Source of the DNA: an uncultured Pontibacter sp.
GTDB taxonomy: Bacteria; Bacteroidota; Bacteroidia; Cytophagales; Hymenobacteraceae
Length of the DNA: 64,000 nucleotides
Reading direction: 5' to 3'
Assembly: GCF_947495565.1 (NCBI RefSeq)
Contig: NZ_CANLZM010000010.1
Location: 62,001-126,000, forward strand
Below the pieces are notes generated by a model. It did no database searches and was not told where the DNA came from. It was given only the letters and a program-made list of their open reading frames with translations. How positions within the stretch are numbered: position 1 is the stretch's first letter; the number at the start of each line of letters is the position of its first letter. A program made the translations under genes and the position numbers. Below, in pieces: positions 17,941 to 26,920 of the stretch.

Positions 17941-20172
17941 ATGCAAAATTACCAAAACTATAAAGTTGATCTCTCCGACTGTGATAAAGAACCTATTCAT
18001 ATAATCGGACGGATACAACCCCATGGCTTTCTGTTTATTCTCAACAGCCAAACCCTGAAGGTAGAACAGGCGAGTGAGAATATCGGGGCTTTTTTAAAGG
18101 CTAACCTGACAGATGTTATCGGTAAGACACTTGCATCACTTACAACCTCTGACGAGTATGGAAAGCTGGAAGAGCAACTGCGGCAACTGGAGGGGGAGAC
18201 GAGCACAAAGCTGATTCAGCTGCAGGGTACTATGTATTTCGGCCATCTGCATATGTGTGAAGGAAGCTTGGTGCTGGAGTGCGAGCCTTACGAGCGGCCA
18301 CGGCAAGACCAGTTGCTTTTTGAACTGCTTGAAACGTACAGCAAGTACCTTAACAAGATGAACCGCAATGCGACTCTGGTAAAACTGTCTCAGCACACGG
18401 TGCAGTTTGTGCAGGAGATTACTGCCTATGACCACGTAATGCTTTACAAGTTTGATGAAGACTGGAACGGAGAAGTAATTGCCGAAGAAGTAAAGCCGGG
18501 ACTTCATTCCTACCTGCACCACCATTTTCCAGCTTCGGATATCCCGGCGCAGGCCCGCGACCTGCTCCTCCAGAAGCCAATTCGACATATTGTTAACGTA
18601 GCGGCAACTGCAGTAAACATAAAACCCTACCTAAACCCGGCAACCGGAGTACCTTCCAATATTATCCGGTCTGAGTTACGGAACCCATCCGAAATACACC
18701 TGGAGTATCTTCAGAATATGGGTGGGGTGCAGGCCACACTCTCAGTATCCATTATTGTAGAGGGCAAACTTTGGGGCATTATATCCTGCCAGCATAAATC
18801 GCCTGCTTTCATGAATCACTGGAAGCGCCAGCTTTGCCTGAACATTGCGCAGGTTTTTGCCAATGTGGTGCTAGCGCACGAAGAGCAGAGGGATTTGCAG
18901 CAAATGGAGGAGTACAGGCTTAAAAAAGATGAGCTGCTGGCTAAAATGTTAAGCAGTAATAGTTTTCAGGATGGCTTGATAGAGCATAAGCAGTACCTGC
19001 TGGGGCTTACAGAAGCAACGGGCGTCGCGCTGCTGCTTGATGGCCAATACTACACCGCTGGCGATGCGCCAGATGAAAAAGCTTTAAAAGACCTTGCTGG
19101 CTGGCTATCTGATCATGTATCGAACGGCTTGCTTCATACCAGGCAGCTATCAACAGTTTATACGGGTGCTGCGGAATTAAAGAAGTATGCCAGTGGTTTA
19201 CTGGCACTCGAAATATCCAAGTTTAATAAAGAGTACCTTTTATACTTTAAGCCTGAAATTTCCGAAACCCGTATCTGGGCTGGCAAACCAGAAAAACATA
19301 TCCAGGAAAGTGCTACCTACATGCATCCCCGAAAATCTTTTGCCAAATGGGTGCAGGTGGTAAAAGAAAAATCACAGCCCTGGTCGTATAGCGAGATTGA
19401 CATTGCGCAGAAGCTGGTAAAAGATCTGATAGCCGTTGTGCTTAAAAACCAGAAGGATAACTTACAGAAGCTGAATACCAAGCTGCGCCATACCGCCGAA
19501 ATTTTGGAGGCGAAGAATCGCCGCTTAGAAGACTTCACCCATATTATTGCCCATAACCTGCGGTCTCCGTTAAGCAACATGGAGGGATTGGGTGACCTGT
19601 TTGCCGCAAGCCCGGACCTGGAAACTGCGCACGAAGTAATGCACATGATGCATAACGTGATCAGAAACATGGGGGCAACCCTTGTTGACCTGAACACCAT
19701 ACTTGAAAGCGAGTTAAAGCAGCAGCTACTTTACGAGGAAGTATGTTTGACAGGAATTGTGGAGAAGGAACTGCAGAACCTGCAAGCGGTTATACTTGAA
19801 ACTGGCGCCAAAGTGGATATTGACCTGCAGGTGCAGAAACTGCAGGCGCCCAAAGTATACTTGGAAAGTATAGCGCACAACCTTATTTCCAATTCGCTGA
19901 AGTACCGCTCACCGGAAAGGCAGCCTCATATAACGATCAAATCCTGGGAGGAAAAGGGGGCTGCCTGCTTCTCAGTAACTGACAATGGCGTGGGTTTGGA
20001 TTTGAAAAAGTATGGCCATAAAATGTTTAGCCTCTACAACACGTTTCACAATAATAAAGACGCTAAAGGCTTAGGTTTATACTTAACCAAAGTGCAGGCT
20101 GAGGCGCTTGGTGGCAGCATCAAGGTAGAAAGTTCACCCGGCTTGGGTTCAACTTTTACGGTGTGCCTGTAA
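17941..20172 (+). CDS. bphP: Bacteriophytochrome sensor histidine kinase
   Basis: Red/far-red light sensor kinase. From the ATG at 17941 (a GTG 15 bases earlier is possible) it has 743 residues: PAS with the biliverdin-attaching Cys14 in DCDKEPIHI and the lasso motif RIQPHG; GAF with FPASDIPAQA (Asp200) and the chromophore His253 in SEIHLEYL; PHY with a WAG and PRKSF tongue; then HisKA (HIIAHNLRSPLSN) and HATPase (N box HNLISNSLKYR, DNGVGL, GLGLYL). No receiver domain is attached and no response regulator gene is adjacent. All residues needed to bind biliverdin are present. A small IsdG-like monooxygenase starts 60 bases downstream, possibly supplying the bilin. Confidence 0.93.
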   Translation: MQNYQNYKVDLSDCDKEPIHIIGRIQPHGFLFILNSQTLKVEQASENIGAFLKANLTDVIGKTLASLTTSDEYGKLEEQLRQLEGETSTKLIQLQGTMYFGHLHMCEGSLVLECEPYERPRQDQLLFELLETYSKYLNKMNRNATLVKLSQHTVQFVQEITAYDHVMLYKFDEDWNGEVIAEEVKPGLHSYLHHHFPASDIPAQARDLLLQKPIRHIVNVAATAVNIKPYLNPATGVPSNIIRSELRNPSEIHLEYLQNMGGVQATLSVSIIVEGKLWGIISCQHKSPAFMNHWKRQLCLNIAQVFANVVLAHEEQRDLQQMEEYRLKKDELLAKMLSSNSFQDGLIEHKQYLLGLTEATGVALLLDGQYYTAGDAPDEKALKDLAGWLSDHVSNGLLHTRQLSTVYTGAAELKKYASGLLALEISKFNKEYLLYFKPEISETRIWAGKPEKHIQESATYMHPRKSFAKWVQVVKEKSQPWSYSEIDIAQKLVKDLIAVVLKNQKDNLQKLNTKLRHTAEILEAKNRRLEDFTHIIAHNLRSPLSNMEGLGDLFAASPDLETAHEVMHMMHNVIRNMGATLVDLNTILESELKQQLLYEEVCLTGIVEKELQNLQAVILETGAKVDIDLQVQKLQAPKVYLESIAHNLISNSLKYRSPERQPHITIKSWEEKGAACFSVTDNGVGLDLKKYGHKMFSLYNTFHNNKDAKGLGLYLTKVQAEALGGSIKVESSPGLGSTFTVCL

Positions 20173-20231
20173 TCTTTAATTTATTCAAGAGGGGTTCTGA
20201 AATCATCCTCAATTAACTTACAATAAAATTT

Positions 20232-20528
20232 ATGTTTATAGCATCCAGTACGTTTACCATTGCCAACGACATGGCGCCAGAGGTAAGAGAGGCTTTTATT
20301 AACCGGCCGCATTTAGTGGACAATGCCCCCGGCTTTATTAAAATGAATGTAATGGTGCCCCAGGATAACCTGAATGAGATATGGTTGTTGACTTATTGGG
20401 AGGATGAGGAAAGCTATAAAGTATGGTACAAGAACCACATGAAGGAATCGCATGGTGGCATTCCGAAAGGCTTGCAGCTGGTGCCCGGTAAAACCAAAGT
20501 TCGGTATTTTGAGCTGGTAGGGGAGTAA
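20232..20528 (+). CDS. Antibiotic biosynthesis monooxygenase / IsdG-HmoA-like protein
   Basis: 98-residue ferredoxin-like fold protein of the ABM superfamily, resembling IsdG-type haem-degrading monooxygenases. NRPHLVDNAPGFIKM, NEIWLLTYWED and the helix KVWYKNHMKESH match that group, including a Trp and a His roughly where IsdI has Trp66 and His76 (spacing one shorter here). The first-strand Asn of IsdG is not obvious. It follows the phytochrome gene by 60 bases on the same strand. A haem-degrading role supplying a linear tetrapyrrole is attractive but inferred. Confidence 0.75.
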   Translation: MFIASSTFTIANDMAPEVREAFINRPHLVDNAPGFIKMNVMVPQDNLNEIWLLTYWEDEESYKVWYKNHMKESHGGIPKGLQLVPGKTKVRYFELVGE

Positions 20529-20987
20529 AGGCATAAAGTATAGCAACAACTTATACTTAGTGCAGTTCCTCTGCTGGCGCGAGCTTGCAGCTCGTGCTAA
20601 CTACCTACCTAAAAGTGAATAAATGCTTCTGTTCATAAAGAATAAGTAATATGGTGGTTTACGTATAAATTTCAGTCAATCAGAAGGTTAAACTTGAATC
20701 TAGTTAAAAGCCCTAGGCCCTTTTGTTAAGTGGAAGAGCCTGAGGCTTTTGATTGGTATATAATCCGCAAACTAACTTTTTACGCGCCGCATACTTGTCA
20801 CTTAAAGCGGTTATAACTTTTACTTGAGAAGCGTTCCGGCACAAATATCTGCTCCTCCAAAACCAAAGTAGAAGCCCGCTGTTAAAGAATTAATCCGCAA
20901 CCGTAGCAGCAAGTATGAAGTATACTTGTAAATATGCTGCATGCATACTATTTTTGAAGCAAGCGGTTAAAGGAGATTGGCAGCTGG
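20529..20987. other. Intergenic region with hairpins and heptamer copies
   Basis: No gene. It holds a REP-like hairpin (20577-20597), a weak terminator-like inverted repeat (AAAAGCCCTAGGC at 20706 against GCCTGAGGCTTTT ending at 20750), two TATACTT/AAGTATA copies near 20536 and 20551, and the fully palindromic decamer AAGTATACTT at 20918-20927. Confidence 0.6.
20577..20597. repeat. REP-like palindrome (GCGCGAGCT-TGC-AGCTCGTGC)
   Basis: Nine-base arms GCGCGAGCT and AGCTCGTGC pair with a single G-T around the loop TGC. There is no T-tract, so it is not a terminator. The shape resembles repetitive extragenic palindromes, but only one copy is in the window. Confidence 0.5.
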
Positions 20988-21320
20988 CTAATCATCCTCG
21001 TAATCCAGGCCCATCATTTTGTTGTAAGCCTGTTGCAGCTCTGAGAAAGCGTGAAGGTTGCCTTCCTGGCGGCTAATGCGCATTCCTTTCTTATAAGTTT
21101 GCTCTGCAACATCATTTTGGCCCAGCTCTTCGTATAGTTTGGCAGCGTGATAGTAGGTGCCAACGTAGTTTTCATGTTCGGCCAGCAGTTTTTCGTAATA
21201 TTCCTGCGCTTTTTTCGGGTGTTCTTTACGATATTCTGTCGCGATGGCGTATAGTGTAAATGCGTCGTTCGGGTCGTCCTCCAGAAATTTGAAGAGCTGC
21301 TCTAATCTGCTTTCGTTCAT
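20988..21320 (-). CDS. Small tetratricopeptide-repeat protein
   Basis: 110-residue cytoplasmic protein made of about two and a half TPR units (DPNDAFTLYAIATEYRKEHP, then YVGTYYHAAKLYEELGQND, then ending in an acidic tail YEDD). It lacks a signal peptide or other domain, so it is probably a protein-interaction adaptor of unknown partner. It is divergent from etfB with 66 bases between starts, which may share a promoter region. Confidence 0.8.
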   Translation of the reverse strand: MNESRLEQLFKFLEDDPNDAFTLYAIATEYRKEHPKKAQEYYEKLLAEHENYVGTYYHAAKLYEELGQNDVAEQTYKKGMRISRQEGNLHAFSELQQAYNKMMGLDYEDD

Positions 21321-21386
21321 TTCGAATTGGCTATATTTTAATTAACTTCGCACAAATCTAAATTTAAAAAGCTAACATTTCTAACC

Positions 21387-22127
21387 ATGAAAATATTAGT
21401 TTGCATCAGTAACGTACCGGATACTACATCCAAGATAAACTTTACGGCTGATAACAAGGAATTTGACAAAAACGGTGTACAGTTCGTCATCAACCCGTGG
21501 GATGAGTACGCACTGACAAGAGCCATTGAGCTGAAAGAGGCCAAAGGCGGTACCGTAACAGTATTAAACGTAGGAGAGGCAGATGCCGAGCCTAATATCC
21601 GCAAGGCGCTGGCTATTGGAGCAGACGATGCTATCAGAGTGAACGCCAAGCCTGTAGATGCCTTCTTTGTGGCGCAGCAAATCGCAGCGGTTGCCAAAGA
21701 AAACAGCTATGATATGATCCTGATGGGCAAAGAGTCGATTGACTACAACGGCTCGCAGGTACATGGCATGGTAGGCGAACTGCTGGGTATACCGTCTGTA
21801 GTGCCAGCTTTTAAGCTGGATATGGTAGACGACACCACAGCCCGCCTAGAGCGCGAGATTGAGGGAGGTAAGGAAGTAGTGGAGGTGAAGCTGCCATTTG
21901 TGGCCAGCGCACAGCAGCCTATGTCTGAGCCACGTATCCCGAACATGCGCGGCATCATGACGGCCCGTACCAAGCCTTTGGCCGTGAAGGAGCCAACAGG
22001 CGCTGAGGCTAAAGCCGAATACGTAAACTACAGCAAGCCTGAGAAAAAAGGCGGGGTGAAGATGATTGACCCTGAGAACGCTGGAGAACTAATCACATTA
22101 TTGAGAAACGAAGCTAAAGTACTATAA
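21387..22127 (+). CDS. etfB: Electron transfer flavoprotein subunit beta
   Basis: Beta subunit of the FAD-containing electron transfer flavoprotein, which takes electrons from acyl-CoA dehydrogenases. 246 residues with the family start MKILVCISNVPDTTSKI and the AMP-binding region (VLNVGEADAEPNIRKALAIGADDAIRV, near residues 50-80), and an ETF-beta signature-like stretch (VEVKLPFVASAQQPMSEPR, about 170-190). The alpha subunit gene begins two bases after its stop. A fatty-acid oxidation role is inferred from the family. Confidence 0.97.
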   Translation: MKILVCISNVPDTTSKINFTADNKEFDKNGVQFVINPWDEYALTRAIELKEAKGGTVTVLNVGEADAEPNIRKALAIGADDAIRVNAKPVDAFFVAQQIAAVAKENSYDMILMGKESIDYNGSQVHGMVGELLGIPSVVPAFKLDMVDDTTARLEREIEGGKEVVEVKLPFVASAQQPMSEPRIPNMRGIMTARTKPLAVKEPTGAEAKAEYVNYSKPEKKGGVKMIDPENAGELITLLRNEAKVL

Positions 22128-22129
22128 CT

Positions 22130-23110
22130 ATGTCTGTATTAGTATTTGTAGAAGGTCTTAACGGAGAGATCAAAAAGTCCTCGCTGGAGGCAGCATCTTA
22201 TGGCGGCCAGGTTGCGCAGCAACTAGGCACTACAGCCACAGCCGTAGCTATCGGCGAGGTGCACGAAGACGCACTTGCCAGGTTAGGGGAGCAGGGCATC
22301 AGCAAAGTACTGTATGATGCGGACGACCGCCTGACGCAGTTTGTGGCCGATGCTTATGTAAAAGTAATCGCGAAAGCCGCGCAGCAGGAAAGCGCCAAAG
22401 TACTGGTGTTCTCTAACTCCAACATTGGAGCCGCTGTAGGAGCTAAGTTAGCCGTTCGCCTCAATGGCTCTTTGGCAACTAACGTAACATCGCTGCCTAA
22501 AACCGATGGAGGTTCTTTCACGGTTACACGCGGTGTGTTCTCAGGTAAAGCCTTTGCTGATGTAGCGCTTACCTCTGATGTGAAAATCATCGTTGTTAAG
22601 AAGAACTCTTACGAGGCTGCACACAATACAGGCAACACGGCCACTGTAGAGAACCTTTCAGCTGAACTGACAGATGCCGACTTTGCTGCCGCACCTAAAG
22701 AAACCGTGATGCAGGATACCGATGGCGGTGTGCTGTTGCCGGAGGCGGAGGTAGTAGTTTCTGGTGGCCGAGGCCTTAAAGGCCCGGAAAACTGGCATTT
22801 AGTGGAGGACCTGGCAAAGGCTCTTGGAGCCGCCACTGCCTGCTCTAAGCCGGTATCCGACATGGACTGGAGACCTCACCACGAGCACGTTGGCCAGACA
22901 GGTATCACGGTTAGCCCTAACCTGTACATTGCCATTGGTATTTCAGGCGCTATCCAGCACCTGGCCGGGGTTAACTCTTCTAAAGTGATTGTCGTTATTA
23001 ATAAGGATCCTGAAGCGCCGTTCTTCAAAGCCGCTGATTATGGCATTGTTGGAGATGCATTTGAGATTGTTCCGAAATTAATTGAGGCTGCCAAAGCTTT
23101 AGACAAATAG
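22130..23110 (+). CDS. etfA: Electron transfer flavoprotein subunit alpha
   Basis: Alpha subunit partner of EtfB, carrying most of the FAD site. 326 residues. The C-terminal FAD domain shows VSGGRGLKGPENW (about 209), GQTGITVSPNLYIAIGISGAIQH (about 260-282) and the signature VVINKDPEAPFFKAADYGIV (about 290-310). Start is two bases after etfB, indicating one transcript, and a bifunctional nuclease gene follows 19 bases later in the same direction. Confidence 0.97.
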   Translation: MSVLVFVEGLNGEIKKSSLEAASYGGQVAQQLGTTATAVAIGEVHEDALARLGEQGISKVLYDADDRLTQFVADAYVKVIAKAAQQESAKVLVFSNSNIGAAVGAKLAVRLNGSLATNVTSLPKTDGGSFTVTRGVFSGKAFADVALTSDVKIIVVKKNSYEAAHNTGNTATVENLSAELTDADFAAAPKETVMQDTDGGVLLPEAEVVVSGGRGLKGPENWHLVEDLAKALGAATACSKPVSDMDWRPHHEHVGQTGITVSPNLYIAIGISGAIQHLAGVNSSKVIVVINKDPEAPFFKAADYGIVGDAFEIVPKLIEAAKALDK

Positions 23111-23129
23111 ACTTTAGAAGAAAGATACT

Positions 23130-23738
23130 GTGGATAAAATTCAGTTAGAGATACTCGGCCTTTCCTCTAGCCAGTCACAAACAGGGTCGTTTGCCCTGGT
23201 GCTGGGTGAGAGAGAAGGAAACAGAAGGCTGCCCATCATCATCGGGATGTTTGAGGCACAGTCTATTGCCATTCAGATTGAAAAGATAAACCCTAACCGC
23301 CCCCTCACGCACGACTTATTTAAGTCTTTTGCCGAGGAAATGGATGTACGCGTAACAGAGATCATGATCTCTGACCTGAAAGAAGGTGTTTTTTACTCTA
23401 AAATTGTGTGCACAAACGGCTCTAAAGAATTTGAGCTGGATGCCCGCCCTTCAGACGCAATCGCGATAGGTTTGCGCTTCGGGGTGCCGATTTACACGGT
23501 AGAGAGCGTACTTTCAGAGGCAGGAATTATTCTTAGCGACCTGGATGAGGAGGAAGAGGAAAATGACGAAATGGCTGTGAAAAGCAGCTCATCAGCAAGC
23601 AGCAGTTCTGGCACTACTAAAGAATCTTTGAACCAAACCTCTGTAGATGAGCTAAACAAGATGCTGAACGATGCCCTTGAGAAAGAGGACTACGAAAAGG
23701 CAGCTAAAATCCGAGATGAGCTGAATAAGCGAAACTGA
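23130..23738 (+). CDS. Bifunctional nuclease family protein (DUF151) with UVR motif
   Basis: 202 residues, starting with GTG 19 bases after etfA. The N-terminal 130 residues are the BFN/DUF151 domain (LGEREGNRRLPIIIGMFEAQ, DARPSDAIAIGLRFGVPIY). After an acidic and Ser-rich linker (140-165) the C terminus is a UvrB/UvrC-interaction type coiled coil (LEKEDYEKAAKIRDELNKR). Plant and bacterial relatives have been described as nucleases; activity here is inferred. The gene probably belongs to the etf transcript, which ends at the terminator just downstream. Confidence 0.9.
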   Translation: MDKIQLEILGLSSSQSQTGSFALVLGEREGNRRLPIIIGMFEAQSIAIQIEKINPNRPLTHDLFKSFAEEMDVRVTEIMISDLKEGVFYSKIVCTNGSKEFELDARPSDAIAIGLRFGVPIYTVESVLSEAGIILSDLDEEEEENDEMAVKSSSSASSSSGTTKESLNQTSVDELNKMLNDALEKEDYEKAAKIRDELNKRN

Positions 23739-23758
23739 TTTACCTAAAGTATAAATTC

Positions 23759-23794
23759 GGAAGGTTCGGTGCCCTGTGGTGCCGAACCTTTTTG
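23759..23794 (+). terminator. Terminator of the etfB-etfA-bfn transcript
   Basis: AAGGTTCGG pairs with CCGAACCTT around GTGCC-repeat loop bases and is followed by TTTTTG. A copy of AAGTATA lies just upstream at about 23748. Confidence 0.75.
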
Positions 23795-23849
23795 TTTTAT
23801 AAGATAATCGGCTTAATTTTGGCCGATTTTGTCTTTCAACCAACATTAA

Positions 23850-25151
23850 ATGTACGATATTCTTAGGGGTGCTGGCGGCCTGTTAGTATTAGTAGGCATA
23901 GCTGTTCTTTTTTCAAAAAACAGAAAAGCTATTGACTGGAGGCTGGTAGGTTTTGGGCTAGGGCTTCAGATTCTTTTTGGTGTACTTGTAACACAGGTGC
24001 CTATTGTAGCGGATGGTTTTGCTTTTGTAAGTAGGCTTTTTGTAAAACTGCTCAGCTTCTCGCAGTCAGGGGCCGAGTTTCTCTTCGGCAATTTGGCAAA
24101 CCCATCTAATAACGGAGGGTTAGGGTTTATCTTCGCCTTCTCGGTATTGCCAACCATCATTTTCTTCTCCACTGTTTCGGCAGGGCTTTATTATTTAGGA
24201 GTACTTCAGAAGATTGTATTTGGCATAGCTTGGGTCATGTCTAAAGGCATGCGCATGTCTGGTGCTGAGAGTTTATCGGCGGCAGGCAACATATTTCTAG
24301 GGCAAACGGAGGCGCCGCTGCTGGTTCGCCCGTTCATCTCCCGCATGACTAAGTCTGAGTTGATGTGCTTGATGACGGGCGGTATGGCAACCCTAGCTGG
24401 CGGCGTGCTGGCGGCTTATGTAGCTTTTCTGGGTGGCGATGATCCTAACCAGCAGGCTATATTTGCGGCACACTTGCTTACAGCATCTATCATGAATGCG
24501 CCTGCCGGCATCGTTCTGGCAAAAATACTGGTTCCAGAAACCGAGCCGGAGAAGATTCACACCGAACTAGAGGTAAACGAGGAGCAGCTGGGCGTAAACC
24601 TGGTTGATGCGCTTAGCCGCGGAGCCGGAGATGGGTTGAAACTTGCTGCAAACGTGGGTGGTATGTTACTTGCCTTTATAGCAGTGATAGCCCTGTTAAA
24701 CTATATACTTATAAAGCTAGGCAGCTTAACAGGCCTGAATGATTTTGTAATAGCCAGTACAAACGGGCAGTTCAACGGTTTCTCTTTCCAGTATATTCTA
24801 GGGCAGGTTTTCCGGATATTTGCTTTTATAATGGGTGTGCCGTGGCAGGATACGCTGCAGGTTGGTAGCTTGTTAGGTCAAAAAACGGCTGTAAATGAAT
24901 TTGTGGCCTACCTTGATCTTGCCAATATGAAAGCAGCGGGATCTCTTGGACCTAAGGCGCTGGTGATGTCTACTTACGCACTAGCAGGTTTTTCTAATTT
25001 CAGTTCCATAGCGATTCAGATCGGGGGTATCGGTAGTATGGCTCCTAACCAGCAAGGAAACCTTTCTAAGATGGGATTTCTGGCGCTGCTTGGTGCATCA
25101 CTCGCTTGTATGATGACGGCAACTATAGCTGGTATGCTGTATACCATCTAA
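23850..25151 (+). CDS. nupC: Concentrative nucleoside transporter (NupC/CNT family)
   Basis: Inner-membrane nucleoside importer of 433 residues with about ten hydrophobic segments. Family hallmarks are the core GQTEAPLLVRPFI near residue 152, NAPAGIVLAKIL near 215 and the C-terminal ALAGFSNFSSIAIQIGGIG near 380. It is a single gene ending in a bidirectional terminator. Specificity between purine and pyrimidine nucleosides cannot be read from the sequence. Confidence 0.93.
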   Translation: MYDILRGAGGLLVLVGIAVLFSKNRKAIDWRLVGFGLGLQILFGVLVTQVPIVADGFAFVSRLFVKLLSFSQSGAEFLFGNLANPSNNGGLGFIFAFSVLPTIIFFSTVSAGLYYLGVLQKIVFGIAWVMSKGMRMSGAESLSAAGNIFLGQTEAPLLVRPFISRMTKSELMCLMTGGMATLAGGVLAAYVAFLGGDDPNQQAIFAAHLLTASIMNAPAGIVLAKILVPETEPEKIHTELEVNEEQLGVNLVDALSRGAGDGLKLAANVGGMLLAFIAVIALLNYILIKLGSLTGLNDFVIASTNGQFNGFSFQYILGQVFRIFAFIMGVPWQDTLQVGSLLGQKTAVNEFVAYLDLANMKAAGSLGPKALVMSTYALAGFSNFSSIAIQIGGIGSMAPNQQGNLSKMGFLALLGASLACMMTATIAGMLYTI

Positions 25152-25161
25152 CTTGCTTTCC

Positions 25162-25220
25162 AAGTATAAAAAAAGGCGTCTCCTGCTCTTAAACGGCAGG
25201 AGACGCCTTTTTTTATACTT
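25162..25220. terminator. Bidirectional terminator with 25-bp perfect inverted repeat, bounded by AAGTATA/TATACTT
   Basis: The left arm (25162-25186, AAGTATA then A-run then GGCGTCTCCTGC) is the exact reverse complement of the right arm (25196-25220). The loop is nine bases. A-run and T-run on either side make it usable from both convergent genes, nupC and the ABC ATPase. The outermost seven bases of each arm are the genome-repeated heptamer. Confidence 0.92.
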
Positions 25221-25231
25221 TAATGGGCTAT

Positions 25232-26011
25232 TTAGCTAGCTTCATTTCTTTCTTCTTCCTCTTCTACTTTCTTAGCATCTCGCATCAGGCGGTTTGCGAA
25301 AATAAAGTCATTTAATTCCGGCACATTAGAGTCCAAAATGTTGTCGCTGGTGCCTTCCCATAATTTCTTCCCTTCGTACAGAAACATAATTTTGTCTCCG
25401 ATCTCGATAACAGAGTTCATGTCGTGAGTTACTACTATGGTAGTGATGTTATACTCTTCCGTAATCTCTTTGATGAGCTTGTCGATCTTGAGCGCTGTAA
25501 GCGGGTCCAGGCCAGAGTTAGGCTCGTCGCAGAAGAGGTAGGTGCAGTTAGGCGCAATGGCGCGGGCAATACCTACACGTTTTTTCATGCCGCCGCTCAG
25601 CTCAGAAGGCATTTTTCTGTTAGACCCTTCCAAACCTACACGCTGCAGGCAAAAGTTTACACGGTCCATACGCTCATCCTTGTGCATGTCCGTCAGCATT
25701 TTCAACGGAAACTCCACGTTTTGCTCTACGGTCATAGAGTCGAAGAGGGCGGAACTTTGGAAAAGCATGCCTATTTTACGGCGTATTTCCTGCCTGATGT
25801 CCAGCTTGTTGTTGGTAAAATAAGTGCCGTCAAAGGTTACACTGCCAATGTCAGGTTTAATTAGCCCTACAATGCACTTCAGCAGCACGCTTTTGCCGGT
25901 GCCGCTGGCACCAAGCAGCAGGTTTGTCTTACCGGTCTCGAAGACACCGCTAATGCCATCCAGCACTTTTTTGCCGTTAAAGCTTTTGTGTATGTTATGT
26001 ATTTCAATCAT
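25232..26011 (-). CDS. mlaF: ABC transporter ATP-binding protein, MlaF type
   Basis: ATPase of a lipid-trafficking ABC importer of the Mla/MCE class. Starting at the ATG at 26011 (MIEIHNIHKSFNG) it has 259 residues with Walker A LGASGTGKS, Q-loop, signature LSGGMKKRVGIARA and Walker B YLFCDEPNSGLDP. The frame is open 29 codons further upstream, but that extension has no similarity to ATPases. It lies 65 bases downstream of the mlaE-like permease gene. No MCE-domain (MlaD) gene is adjacent in this window. Confidence 0.9.
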   Translation of the reverse strand: MIEIHNIHKSFNGKKVLDGISGVFETGKTNLLLGASGTGKSVLLKCIVGLIKPDIGSVTFDGTYFTNNKLDIRQEIRRKIGMLFQSSALFDSMTVEQNVEFPLKMLTDMHKDERMDRVNFCLQRVGLEGSNRKMPSELSGGMKKRVGIARAIAPNCTYLFCDEPNSGLDPLTALKIDKLIKEITEEYNITTIVVTHDMNSVIEIGDKIMFLYEGKKLWEGTSDNILDSNVPELNDFIFANRLMRDAKKVEEEEERNEAS

Positions 26012-26076
26012 GTAAGGGTATTCAATACGGTAAAATAAAGTATGGGCGCACCTGCTAAAGCCTGTTTTACAAGGTG

Positions 26077-26808
26077 CTACAGCAGCAGCTGTGCGCAAAC
26101 AAAGTCAGCGATTAGCACAGCTATAACGCTGTTGGTAACAGCTGAGGTACTGGCCGCACCTACTTCCAGGGCTCCTCCGGATGTATAATAACCTCTGAAA
26201 GAAGATATAGAAGAGATCAGGAACGAAAACACTACTGCCTTAATCAGCGCGAAAAGTATATTATAAGGAATAAAGTCGCTGCGGATGCCGGAGATGTACT
26301 CCTGAGCAGTGATTTCGCCGGTTACTGTGCCAGCTATATAGCCGCCGAAGATGCTCAGAAACATGGAGATGATAACCAGCAGCGGAAACACAAACAAGGC
26401 AGCCAAAATCTTAGGCAGCACCAGGTAAGAAGCCGAGTTGATGCCCATCACCTCCAGCGCATCCACCTGCTCGGTGATCTGCATGGTGCCCAACCCGCCC
26501 GCAATGCTGGAACCTACTTTGCCTGCCAGTACAATGGAGGTAATAGTGGGTGCAAGCTCCAGGATGGTCATTTCGCGTACCATGAAACCAATAGTGGACT
26601 TAGGAATTAAAGCGCTAACCAGATTATAGGAAACTTGTACGCTGGTTACAGCGCCTATAAACGTGGAAACGATGGCAACAATGAAGATTGAGTTGATTCC
26701 GATTAGTATCGCCTCATCTATAGTGCGGTTAAACAAGATTCTGGGCGATTCTCCTCGGGAGAAGAGGCTCTTCATGAAAAGGAGGTACTTTCCGAAATTC
26801 TGCAACAT
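26077..26808 (-). CDS. mlaE: MlaE family ABC transporter permease
   Basis: Inner-membrane permease of 243 residues belonging to the MlaE family, partner of the adjacent MlaF-type ATPase in phospholipid transport across the periplasm. Five hydrophobic segments and the family motifs ELAPTITSIVLAGKVGSSIAGGLGTM (about residues 82-107) and EQVDALEVMGINS are clear. Upstream on the minus strand is a TATTTTTG box that may be its -7 element. In many Bacteroidota the substrate-binding MCE protein is encoded directly after the ATPase; here it is not. Confidence 0.93.
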   Translation of the reverse strand: MLQNFGKYLLFMKSLFSRGESPRILFNRTIDEAILIGINSIFIVAIVSTFIGAVTSVQVSYNLVSALIPKSTIGFMVREMTILELAPTITSIVLAGKVGSSIAGGLGTMQITEQVDALEVMGINSASYLVLPKILAALFVFPLLVIISMFLSIFGGYIAGTVTGEITAQEYISGIRSDFIPYNILFALIKAVVFSFLISSISSFRGYYTSGGALEVGAASTSAVTNSVIAVLIADFVCAQLLL

Positions 26809-26920
26809 TTTGCGTTACTCAGGGTTTGAAAACAGGGTAAAATCAGCGTTCTTAAGCAAAAATACTGTTAAATACCTATATTACGGATAAAATTAGAAAA
26901 CATACATAACAGACTAGACC

